Origin: Sipunculus nudus
Taxonomy: Eukaryota; Annelida; Sipuncula; Golfingiida; Sipunculidae
DNA length: 64,000 bases
Assembly (NCBI GenBank): GCA_026874595.1
Contig: CM049318.1
Coordinates: forward strand, 37,159,956-37,223,955
Reading direction: 5' to 3'
Positions 36,701 to 48,700 of the stretch are shown here, piece after piece. Position 1 is the stretch's first letter. Each line of letters starts with the position of its first letter. The notes beneath the pieces were generated by a model, which was not told where the DNA came from, did no database searches, and was given only the letters and a program-made list of their open reading frames with translations. Position numbers and translations under genes: made by a program.

Positions 36701-39700
36701 GAATTTCACAAATAGGACCATCCCAACATTACGACCACTTAGGTCCGTCTCCAAGGTGGTGGTGATTGTAGGGTTCCGCTGTATTTTACTTTGCCCTCTA
36801 ATTCAAGCATCTTGTTTTCCAGTGCCTGGTGCTATGGCCAGTCCTGCCACTCCAAAGATGAGTTTACCAGGAACCGTTGGTACACAGTGTGCATACAAAT
36901 CTGTACAACTGTTGGGTGTACAGGCGTTAGCCCAGATGCTGGGGATGTCTAGTGATGGCGTGGATCTTCCTCCAGTTAACTTCTCCATTGGTGAGTACTG
37001 TAACATTCAGATAATAATGTGTCATATTTAGACCATTGTCATGGCCACCTGTCATAACGTCCCCCCCCCCCCCCCTTTTTGCAAAAGGTTGTTTTTCAGG
37101 CACCATGTGTCAACACTTCCTTCAAGTTGGCACAATGTCACAATGTCAGGTCTTGGGTGCTGAAAAGAATATAGGAAAGAAATTGCATCCTTGTAATTCC
37201 AAATAGGTAAATGAATTTATATGATAACATTATATGCACAAGGTTTCCATATCATGAAATTTCAGCCTCACAAATGTAGAGTTAACCATTGTATATTTTA
37301 TTCAGAATGTCATTTTCATACCATATTATGATATGTTTCATTTTCCACAGAGAAAATTGACTGTGATATTATTACTGGAGTAACTTTCTTCATGAAGCAA
37401 GCCACGCCTCTTATGTTTGCTATTCAGGAGACGCTGTCCAGTTTCAGTGATATTGATGGTAAGGAAACATTATTTAATGGGATATTGATGGTAAGAAACT
37501 TTATTAAATGGGATGTTAATGGTAAGAAAATTGATGGAATACTGATGGTAAGAAAATGATTCAATGGAAAACTTTGCCAAATTTGTTGTTAGCATCCTTT
37601 AAAATCCGACATAGGAAGTTTAAGCACTTGTAGGATCCTCAAGCTTAAAATTATCATTGGTGCCATCTATGTCTTTGCTATAATACAAACCAGTTTCCTC
37701 AAAACATTTTAAATTTTAAAAAATTTGAATTCTGTATTTGTTTAAGAAAATAAACCTTGGTGTTCTGTGTAATTTATACAGAATACAAATGCTGACTAAA
37801 TAATACTGTGATCTTTTAGTATCTGATTGTGAAACATTTAAATACAAAGACATGAACAAAGAAAAATGTAACAGTTTAAATGTCCTTAGCATTTGTATAT
37901 TTGAGTAACTTCAAATATTTGGCAGTTATTTAAAATGTAGGTAATAAAATGGTATATTTAAGAACAGCTACTCTTAAAGTGATCAGTTAAGATGTCACAA
38001 CCTTTCAGTCTGCAGAAATAGCTGTATGATCACAATTTTCTGTATACTCCCCAGATGGAATGTTCCAACACATTATGTACCGTCTGGTGGCCTTAATGAA
38101 CAGCTGCTTGGAGAGTGGACCTAAACGTGATGTGGTGGAGGTTTTCACCATCTTCATGAGTGCCTTACAGAACATTCTCGGATCTTCCACCCTCCAACCC
38201 GCACGGATAGTGGTAAGCACTAGTTGTGTTCAAATTAATCATTTATTTCAATGATTGTTAGTTTTCTTTCATAATCGATTAAATCAATTGCAGTTTTGCA
38301 TAACAGATCACAAACAATTATGTGTGCATATCCAGAGTAAGTCATCTATCCAATAAATATTCTGTCAGAAATGAAGGGGCACAAACCCTGAACAGTGTTA
38401 AATCTTAATCTTGTGGAATGAATAATTGTCAACCACCCAGTAATTACTCTGAGGCGTGTCCTTTTATATCTTTGAATCATCAAATGTAATGTTACAACTG
38501 ATTCCTGCCACAAGTAAGACCTCAGTATGTCCCAAAAGCAAGATACCTATAAGTAGTATTTTCACTCACCATTATAAATGTTTTCTATCATTTGCTCTAA
38601 ATAATGTTAACAATGGTGGTTGGAATTAAAATAAATTGTATTATAATACTTACATAATAATGCTCCATTAACAGGTTTCGGGATGACTTGTTCCAGCTAT
38701 ATCTATACTGCAATGAGTCTTGTCACTCAGGCTGAAATCAGCAATACTAATACTATGGTCCTGATACATTAGTGCTAACTCATTCCACATACCTACTACT
38801 TGCAAGGCCAGTTTGCAGTATATGGCTGCAAAGGAGCTGTACATTTTTGTTGTTGTGTCAAAATACGTTGTCTATCAACGTGACCTTTGAAAAGTTATTA
38901 AGGTGGTTGATGTTTACATTTCTTCAGTCATTCCATACACAGATTTGCAAAAACTGGTTTGGACACAAATAACACAATCATTTTGATCATTCTTTTGGTG
39001 TGTTCTCAATCCATCTTTCCTTCAGGGTGCCTTCATCCTGTTAAGAACAGGCCAAGGCAATACAAGTTCATAGGGCAACCATATTGTTAGAATAAGTTAT
39101 GTAAATAACTTGCAGGAAGAATTACTCAAAACTAGAATTCTGCAAGCCTCCGCCATTCACTTATTTGGCCCATAATCCGTGGCACATTCATGCATAAGTG
39201 ACTATATTTGTGAATATACATTGGTGATGTCCCTGAGTCCAGATAATGCACTGGATTCACACCAAAATCTAATGGATTCTTCATTGGTCCTTTCTCAAAA
39301 TACCCTGAAAATTTCTGTTCATGATTGTATGAGTTCTGTGGTAAACAAACACACAATCACATGAATGGGGATGCTTGCTAACCTCCAGGTGGAGGTTATA
39401 AACTTTGCAAACAACTGAAATATTTAGTCTCTCATTGATCAGAACATTCTTGGCCTTGTGCCAGAGGTCCTGGTGAACATATACAGCAAAATCAGTTTTA
39501 GCATATAGAATGTAACATGACTGTTGTGTAAGAAGTTACCTTAATGCCATAGTATCAGGCAACTTTGAAAAATTAGTTATGTTAAAGACTGTATTACAGA
39601 GTAAAAAGAAAACCCTGGATCACAGTTTTCATCAAATTAACTCAGATTTTCAATAGTGAATTCAGTAACAGCTGACCTAAGTTATTCTTGTAGTTGCTTG

Positions 39701-42700
39701 TTGATGGAGCAAAACAGTGACACCATCTTATTGTGGTTTGCACTTTTTCAGAAACTCTTCCAAGCAGTGATGTGCCTCCCTGCAAAAGTTTTTGGCTCTT
39801 CCGTATACCACCCTGGTAATGCAGGAGTTATGCAGGTAATTGGTAGACGATTGCTGTTATTACATTTTTGATAAAATCTACATAATATCTATGAGTCTGA
39901 TTTTGTAACTTAAAGTAGTAGGTAAAAAGGTAATTGCATTTAGGTTAAAAAAACTTATCAAATTCTCATGTCTTATTGATTGTTTAAACTTGTGTACAGT
40001 ATGATCAGTGAAAACCACAATTATCCCAGCTGAAGACAGGTTATCCAGTAATTTGGAGAAATTGCCTCAGGGTCATCAGTTAAAGATTATAAAATACATG
40101 CTAATGCAAGCAGAGATTTAGCAATTAAGCGTTTGTTTACAAAGAAACCTTGGAAAACCACTGCTTTCACATATACTCCACATCATATTATTTATTTGCA
40201 TACCAGGGTTGTCCAGCCCTGGTTATCATAGAGCTCTTAGTGCAGAGTGGTATCCTACAGAACCCCTCAACAAAGGAAGGGTGAGTATTGACATTATATT
40301 TGATGCCTGGTTTAAGAGTGTATAGCCAAATGATGAATGTTATTACATAATATATTGTAGCTGGAATGTAACATTTTCAATACACAGCAGACCAGATGTT
40401 CATGCCGTCAAGAATCTTTTAAGAGCAATGAAATTTGAAAGGTTCATTGCATTTTATCGTATGTTTGCCAAACGTCATGAACAATGTGACAGTTTTAGAA
40501 ATTTTGCATCAGTGCATTTTTTTCATGGTAAAATCAAATAAAAATTGTACCTAGAAAACTTAATAATAAATAGTTTACATGACATAATTTAATTTTGCAA
40601 AATATTCATGAGTTTTACATCATTTGACTTTTGACATTTCTTAATTGACCTTTGACTTGTCACAATTGACCTTTGATCTTTGTACTTCAGGTTTTTCAGC
40701 TTGTTGGGTCAGGCCATTGAGGCAGGGATGAGCCACATGGGAAAGACACTGTCCTTTTGCCAAAGTGTCCTTCAGATTCTGGACCAGGCGAGTGCTGACA
40801 TCAAAGACCCTGATTCTGCGTGGAGAGCCTGGGCTCTGGTGGTTCACCCTCTACATGAGGACATTATCAAGGTCAGCTGTGGTTTGTGTTGTTACCGGGT
40901 GCACATATAAGGGGACCAAACTATCTCACTGTCTATCTAGTGAAGCTTGCTTTCCTAGCAAGGTGGTTGGAATGCCAGACTTGTGCAACTGCCAATGGTT
41001 CAAATCTTGGCAAAATGTGTATGTAAAAGTGTATCAGTTAAACAAATTAAAGAGTTAAAAGGACAAATGCTCTCCATGCATGCAATTTTCTGTTTTGATT
41101 TACCAAAAAATTTAAATATAAAATTTATTATAATAATTAAAAAATTACTGAGCATGTGATTAAAGCAAATCAGTATGACAAACAGTTTAAACTCAGTACA
41201 TAGGAAAACTGTTTCTTTAAGCTTCACCCTGCAAATTTTGTCTTGGACTTTACAGAAGAATTGTCAGGGGAAAAAAACACTTGGCCATCATGAAGAACTT
41301 CTTGAAGGTGAAAACTCCTTAGTTAAACCCGTGAGAGATTATCACAATATTTTTTAAGGGTTTTATTAACATTTAATCTTTGATGTTTTGCATTCGATTT
41401 GTACAGGGAAAAATTCTTTACATATTATGTATTCCCTGGATTCCTGTTGTAGACCAATGAAGTGAACCAAGGGGATGCCCTGGAACACAACTTTGGATGT
41501 TTGGTCACTGCCCTCACTCTTCCAGTTGCTAGGATACTGCCTCATGAGCTGTCACAGGTAAATCCATTAAGAAATCTATTCCATAACAGGAAATATCTTT
41601 TTGTATCAATTCTGTCGTTCCATTTATATCAGTGAGTTATGTATTTACTTGAGGAAATTGCATCAGTTCTCAGTGATTTATCATTATTGTCCTCATTTAT
41701 GTTTTGAATACCTAATCGTTGCTCGTAATACACTCAAGTACATAATTTATTGTAAAAGTAAAGGTTGGGGTTTATGATCTGATATCACCGATGATGTCCA
41801 TTACATCCGACTTTACATTTGCCTTCCTGGTCACTCAGCCGAGTTTATTCTTGCATCTTTTCTCTGTTCCCTTGGAGCATATAACCGTTGAATCCTTGTA
41901 GTTATAAGAAGGTTATTCAATCCAATGCCCATGACCAGTAACCATTCACTCCTGAGTCAGGAGAGCACACCCTTGTGGTAAAGATTTTGGCTGGTAGTCT
42001 TAGCACGAAAGGCTGTAAGAACATGACATGAACCCACAACCTTGCGGTTACAAATCCAGCGCCCTAATCATAACGCCATCACACTCCACTTTTCTAATGC
42101 AAGGTTTATTTTAAAGTTATTCAGGGTTTCAGATACAGAAAAATATTAAAACTACAGCAAACTCATTTTATTAGGTAAGTGACACCCTACATGATCACTG
42201 GATAAAATACCTATAAATAAATTTTTTTGCCAGGCAAGCCAGAAGTCTGTACTAAAAACCTGGACGGACCTGTACAGCACCTTTGCTCGTCTGGCAGCTC
42301 TTGTATTTAATGCAGCACCCAACTCATCCTGCAGTGAAGTGTGTTGTAAAATGGTGGACATCACCTCAGATGAAGAACTCAAGGTATAAAAAATATTCAT
42401 TCGTGTGAGTGGAAATGATAGAATCTTGATATGGCTGTGATTTATTAGAAACAAAACTGATACAATTTAAAATTTCAAGCCCTTGATTTAATTAACAGTT
42501 CTGATGAAAAATATGAAATTTATTTAATTTAAAATTTGATAAATTAAATTTATGTTCAGGTTTATTTACATTAGTCAAATAAAGCAAGAAGTTTCAGGTG
42601 TTTTCTGTGAGTAATCACTACCATAGTAGCTTCATAGTTAGTGTGCCCATTTGTGAGACTGCCATTTATGAAAACCTCATGTGTGTGTTCAAACTTGTAA

Positions 42701-45700
42701 AACAAACATAAATACTGATTTAGGCATATTCTTCCTGTAACTGTTGAGTAGTCATTCCTACTGTATGTATCATGTGTGCGTTTTCTGTATTAATGAGAAT
42801 GTTCTCTGTTAGTATTCACACGCCAGAAGCTCCACCTACAAAATTTTCCCTGAGTAGGCCTATCATCGCCCACTTCCGCCTCATTCTCGTCATCTAGGTC
42901 ATGCCTCGCTTTGGTAGAGCCACATTATTCTTCTGGCGTTTGTGCTAGACGGACGTGTTGACGGGCTCCTCCCGTCCGTCCGCTGTTGGTTTTCCCATGC
43001 TTGTTGCTTCACTTACTGTAAGTACGCTTTCATTTTCCCTTGGCCACTATGGAAGTCTGTCGGACTTGTTCCTCTTGTGGAGCGTCTCTCCCTTCCTGGG
43101 TATATGCACCCCTCTTGTCTCCACTGTCGCTCCAGTGAGGGCACGTGCCTTGGTGAGGCGGACCCATGTTATTATTGTCACAGGTGGCCGCCCTCTCAAT
43201 GGGCTTGACTTCATGCATGGTCGACTGCCCTTGATCCCATTGAGCCCTCTCCTGCGCTGTCTTGGGCTCCGGTGGCGGGGAGCAGGGGGGGCGCCACTCC
43301 TTCTGTGTCTAGTCGGGTGGCCTTACGCTCCCCCTCTGCGGATCCCCTTCTCGTTCCCGATCCTGTCCCTCCCTCCAAGGGCTCTGTCTTCCAGACCGCT
43401 GTTGGGGCTCCGGCTAGAGCTCTAGCTGCCCCCTCCAGGAAGCGTCCGACCCCTGCCCCGCCCGGGCCCCCCGAGAAAGCTCTTGCCGTTTCCCTCATTC
43501 ACCGTCTCTCCTGTTTTTGTGAATCCTTAAGGGCGGATTTCAACCTTGAGTCGGAGTCCGCGCCCCAGGCCACGGCTCCGGGGCAGGTGTCTTTGACCGA
43601 TCCTCCTGTGTTGTCCCCGCAGCGTCCCGCTCGGCTGGGGGTCGCCTGTTCCCCACCGGCTCCAGCTCAGGTAAGTGCTCCCCCCTGCTTGATCCGCCCC
43701 TTCCTAGCCGTCTGTCCCTTCCTCCCCTTAGGGACCGTCCTTCTGCTGATGAGGTTCCCCTCCCGTCCGGGTCTCCAGCAGCCCGCCCTGCGGTTCCTGA
43801 TACGGACCCCGTCTGTGCCCCGGCTGCTCCTGCGGCCTCGTCCGCTCTTGCTACTCCGTCCGTCTGTTCTCCGCTTGTATTTACAGATCAGGCGCCTCCG
43901 GCCGGTACGGATCAGTGGACTGCTCTCAACACGCAGAGGCAGGCGTGGCACACCATGAAGTCTGACCTACTTGATCAGGTGGCCTGCACCATGCAGGAGT
44001 CTCGCCCGGACGGGCCGACCTTCCAGCGCCTCAGGCTGCCGCCCGCCTCTACCGCATCGGCCGGGTTCTATCTGAACCCGTCCGCGCTCTCGGCGCCGAC
44101 TTCCGGACCTCAGGTCTGCATGGAATTTACCGATGAGACGGCTCGGCTGCTTGACAATCATCATGCCGCCGTCACCGGCGCTATATCCTCATCGTCTGGG
44201 TCGCCAGTGCCGCCTGGTGCGCGGCGCCCTTGGCAGATCGGTACCTTGTGGTCACCTAGGGCGTATCGGGCGACCTGCCTTGACAGGCTCGTCCCGTCTC
44301 CCGCCTTTCCCGCTGTTCCATCGGAACCGATGCGGGCCGAAACGGGGCTTGATCAACCCTTCTCTGACGGTGATTGCTTTATTCCCCGGCGGTGCATGTA
44401 TCCGATTCTCAGCTCTCGGATATGGAGGCTCTCGCCCGCCAGACCGCCGGCGTTGTCAACGACCTTCAGGCCGTTACCAGCCTGTTGTCTATTTCTCCGG
44501 ATCCTGCCATGTTAAATAATATATGGCAGGCTTCCGCTCACGCATGTGCCGAGTTACAACACTTGGCCTGGCGCCTGGTGGAGGATTGTATCTTGCTCCG
44601 CCGCGCCGGGTGTCTCCGCACCCTTCGCTCAGTCCAGCCCGCGCTATCTCCCGCGGAGCTCTCGGATTTCTATACTCAGCCGTTCACGGGATCTCTCCTC
44701 TTCGGGGGTCATCTATCCCGCGTCTATGAGGCTGCCCTGGATCGTTCAGATCGTCAGGCCCGCCTCCGGTCGGCGCCTCCTCCGACCTCACAGGCGTCTC
44801 GCCCTTACCGGTCCCGTACTGCTCCGGTACGGGCTCCGGCTGCTAGCCGCTCGGTGGCTCCCGCCCGCCCATCTGCTCGGACGTCCGGGTCTCGCCAGGT
44901 CTGGTAGGCGGCCGTCTTCAGACCTGTTATCCGGCCTGGAGGCGTGTCACCTCGCATCCCCTAGTTTTAAGCACAGTTCGTTTCGGTTTCCGAATTTCGT
45001 TTTTCACCCCTCCGCCCCGCCCGGCGTTTCCGTTCGTTACTCCCCCACCCAGGGCTCCGGCCAAGCGTCTGGCGCTAGAAAATGCCATTCGGTCCCTTCT
45101 CCTGAAGGGCGCCATTCTCCCGGTCGATCCCGGAACTCCCGGGTTTTATTCCCGCATTTTTCTTGTCCCCTAACCACACGGCCAGTGGCGCCCGATTATA
45201 GATTTGAAGCGCCTCAATGCCTTTATTCGACCTCCCCATTTTCGAATGTTCAATATACCCGCCGTGCTCCGCACCGTCCGCCAGGGCAACTGGGCGTTCA
45301 AGATCGATTTAACAGACGCGTATTTCCATGTACCGATCCACCCTGTGTCTCAGCCGTACCTTCGGTTCGCCTACGGCCCTCGCGTGTTTCAGTTCAGGGC
45401 CCTCCCGTTCAGGATCAATATTGCGCCCTGGATCTTTACAATCCTTGTTCATGCTGTAACCACTTACCTATCAGTCCTCCCGTACTTGGACGACTGGCTC
45501 GTTCACGCCCCTTCTCGCGATCTACTTCTCCACCACCGTGCCCTCGTGCTTTCCCTTCTTCGCGATCTAGGCTTTCTCGTCAATGTCCAGAAGTCTTATC
45601 TGGTCCCTACCCAGACCATTCAGTTTCTGGGCGTGGTCCTGGATTTTCGGGCCGGTCGTGTATCTCTCCCGCTAAATTTCGCGGTCAATCTGCGCCGGCG

Positions 45701-48700
45701 GATCCGCTCCCTTCTGTCGGCTCGTTGTGTCAGCTCCAATCTGGCGGCTTCCTTACACGGTTCTCTCGACTGGGCGGACACGTTCGTCCCCATGGGCCGC
45801 CTATTCCTCCGCCCGGTGCAGTCACTCCTCCGCTCCGTGCGTCTCCTGGGTTCGGCATCTCAGAGTACGGCGATTCTGCCTGCCCACCAGGCCTGGCGGG
45901 CCCTCCGCCCCTGGCTCCGGCTGTCTTATTTCCTTCGCGGCATTCCGTTCACGCAGACCATTGCCCCCGTCCGCCTGGACCGGCCGGTTCTTGTACGGGT
46001 TCCCGGCGCCGGCCCTGATCCCGCGGTTGCTCCTACGTCTCTCGGCGGCTCCTCTCACGGACCTCATCCTGATTGTCCCGTTTCATCCAGCGGCTCCGTG
46101 GTTTCCTCGATGTCGTTCGTTTCTCGTCTATCCGCCCATTCTCCTGCCGCTGTCGGTCGATCTGCCGCTCCGTCCTCGCGCTGCTCGGTCATACCCTCTG
46201 AGCGCGTTCTTACTGTCGTCCGATCGCTCAAAGATCAGGGGTTTTCAACGCCGGTTGCGGCTCTTGCAGCCGCTCCCCGTCGACGATCTTCTGACCGTGT
46301 GTATGACTCGCGCTGGCTCATCTTCTCTCGGTGGGCCAGGGAGCGTCATATAGATCCACTGGATCCGCCGGTCCAGTCGCTCCTTGATTTCCTCCTGCAT
46401 TTATTACAGGATAAACGTTTATCCTTCCCCACTATTCGCGGCTATCGGGCGGCTCTTCTTTCCGTGCTTCGCCCCCTCCGTAGGGATTTGGTTCTCCGTC
46501 ATCCCGTCGTTTCCGATTTTCTCCAGGGGGTCCGTGCTCGTTCGACCCGCCCGCGGTACGTAGTTCCTTCTTGGCGCCTTGACGTGGTACTCCGGCACCT
46601 CCGCGGCTCTCCTTATGAGCCGCTCCGCTCCGCGCACCTGCTCCATCTGTCGCGTAAGACGGCGTTCCTCCTGGCGCTCGCCACTGCTGGCCGTCGTGCT
46701 GAGCTTCATGCTCTCATGGCCGATCCTAAATTTTCTCAAATTGCGGCTGACGGTTCATCTGAGGTCTTTCACTTTCCTCCGGACTTTTATCGAAAATCGC
46801 AGTCTTACGATGACCCCGCCATTTCATGGCACGTTCCTGCCCTGCCTAACGGCTGGTACCGGTTCGGCGCCACGAATTGCCCCGTCCGGGCCCTTCAGAT
46901 ACTATCTTAAGGCTACAAGATCTCTCCGGGGGGGCCGTAAGAAACTTTTTATTTCTTCAAAATTGGGTGCAGCCGATAAAGAAATAAGTCCTATTACTAT
47001 CAGTAACTGGATAAAGGCTGCTATCATCGCAGCCCATGACTCTTTACGTCCAGCTGAACTACAGTCCTTCCATGTCACGGCTCATGAGGTCAGGGCTATC
47101 GCCTCATCCTTCGCTCACCTATCGGGCGTGTCTCCTGCCGCGCTGGTCAAAATGGGTATCTGGAAGTCCCCTTCCACGTTTACTCAATTTTACCTCAAGG
47201 ACGTACGCCAGCAAGACTCCGGCCTATATGCCATGGGTCCCGTGGTTGCCGCAGGCACTATTGTTAACGTCACCAGCGCAGCTTCCTCAACCTCTACTCC
47301 CGTTCGGCCCGCTACCTGCCTGCAGACCTCGTCTTCTGCTGTTGTTTCTGCTACTTGCTGACCGCACTATCTTCATCCTCGTCATTCCAGGTTAGTATCT
47401 CCCTCCCTATGGTTTAATTGTTTCTTCTCATTAATACAGAAAACGCTCACATCGATGTTTACGTAATAAAACCCCCCATTCCCCTCCCCATGAATGGTGG
47501 TTTTGTTAGTAAACGGATGTGAGCTTTTCTGTATTACAATCATCTGTCCCTCCCCCGATACTTCCTACTTCCCCCTCGAATAATGTGGCTCTACCAAAGC
47601 GAGGCATGACCTAGATACCGAGAATGAGGCGGAAGTGGGCGATGATAGGCCTACTCAGGGAAAATTTTGTAGGTGGAGCTTCTGGCGTGTGAATACTAAC
47701 AGAGAACATTCTCATTAATACAGAAAAGCTCACATCCCTTTACTAACAAAACCACCATTCACGGGGAGGGGAATGGGGGGGTTAACCGCATGCCCCAGGC
47801 AAGTGAAAATTCAAGAAAAAAGTGAGAGGGCAACTAAAAGTCACCTCCTACTTTTCCAACTGAGCAATGGGGGTCCAACGTAAACCTTTATTCAAAAGCC
47901 TGAAAAAGAATGTTTGTGTTCTAAAATACAAGCAATGTTTATTGTAGGGCAAGTAAAAATTCATGTAGGGCAAGTAAAAGCTTGATGTTACTTGCCTAGT
48001 TGGGCAAGTATTTTCAAAAGTTAATGTTGAGCCCTGCTGTGTTATGTTACAGGTGTTTTCCTTCTTGGACGGTCTGTCTCAGATGTTATGGACCATCTTG
48101 GATAAGTTTGATTTCTCTGCTTTGTCCACTGCAACCACATTCAATTTCAACAGTAAGTTAAATCCATTCTTTTCATTGTGACTTTAAGTTTTACTCTTTC
48201 ACTCTTATTATTATGCATATATTGATAAATCATGTGATTCGAGGCTTATTTGGTCATGTACCCACTTTAATTGAGTCCCCAGGAATCATGAGAAAGGTAA
48301 ACTCAAAATTTAAGATATTAAAATGTCTTTTTTGAATTTATTTTTGTAAGAAGCTCCATCTCAAATGAATGGGAGATTAAAGTCTGGTAAGATCTTAGGA
48401 ATATATATATGTAGTTTTGTCAGAGGCAGTTATCCTAAAATATAAAATGTTTCCCAATATTTTTATGCCCAAGCATGCAATGAAATAGATAGCATAAAAC
48501 CTGCAGCTGAGATACAGAGTAACATCTGGCCATTTCAGACTAGTATTGAATGTTACATTTATGTGATTGTCATTGTATTATTAGTTCACTTGATTGTTTC
48601 CAGGTCCCAACAGTCCAGTTCGTTTTAGTCGTAAGCAACAGCAGCATCCACTCGGAAGTCTTCATTACGCTGTCAAACTCATAGCGATGCTAGTCAGGGG

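Larger units (their letters stand above)
42781..47783 (+). mobile_element. DIRS-type tyrosine-recombinase retrotransposon
   Basis: A 5-kb, strikingly GC-rich block in AT-rich DNA. It has 150-bp inverted terminal repeats, a gag-like region with a Cys cluster, reverse transcriptase with YLDDW, and a tyrosine recombinase, in the order gag, RT, YR. An internal complementary region follows the ORFs. No target duplication is visible, as expected when a recombinase integrates a circle. Inverted rather than split direct repeats point to the DIRS group rather than Ngaro or PAT. The coding region is broken by frameshifts and at least one stop, so this copy is dead. It lies in RIF1 intron 17 in the same orientation as the gene. 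The exact left end is uncertain by about ten bases (42771-42781). Confidence 0.93.

Noticed and set aside
40641-40847. - strand ORF opposite RIF1 exon 15
   Set aside because: Shadow of a real exon; the + strand reading matches RIF1 and the - strand reading matches nothing.
40938-41010. Functional tRNA gene
   Set aside because: A- and B-box-like motifs exist, but the acceptor stem does not pair convincingly and there is no clear T-run terminator directly after, so a SINE head is more likely.
43211-46353. Several long ORFs on both strands in the GC-rich block (for example 44546-46018 and 45727-46353)
   Set aside because: Few stop codons occur by chance in GC-rich DNA. Except for a short stretch of 45727-46353 that corresponds to the part after the lost RNase H, they are shadows of the DIRS gag/RT/recombinase frames.
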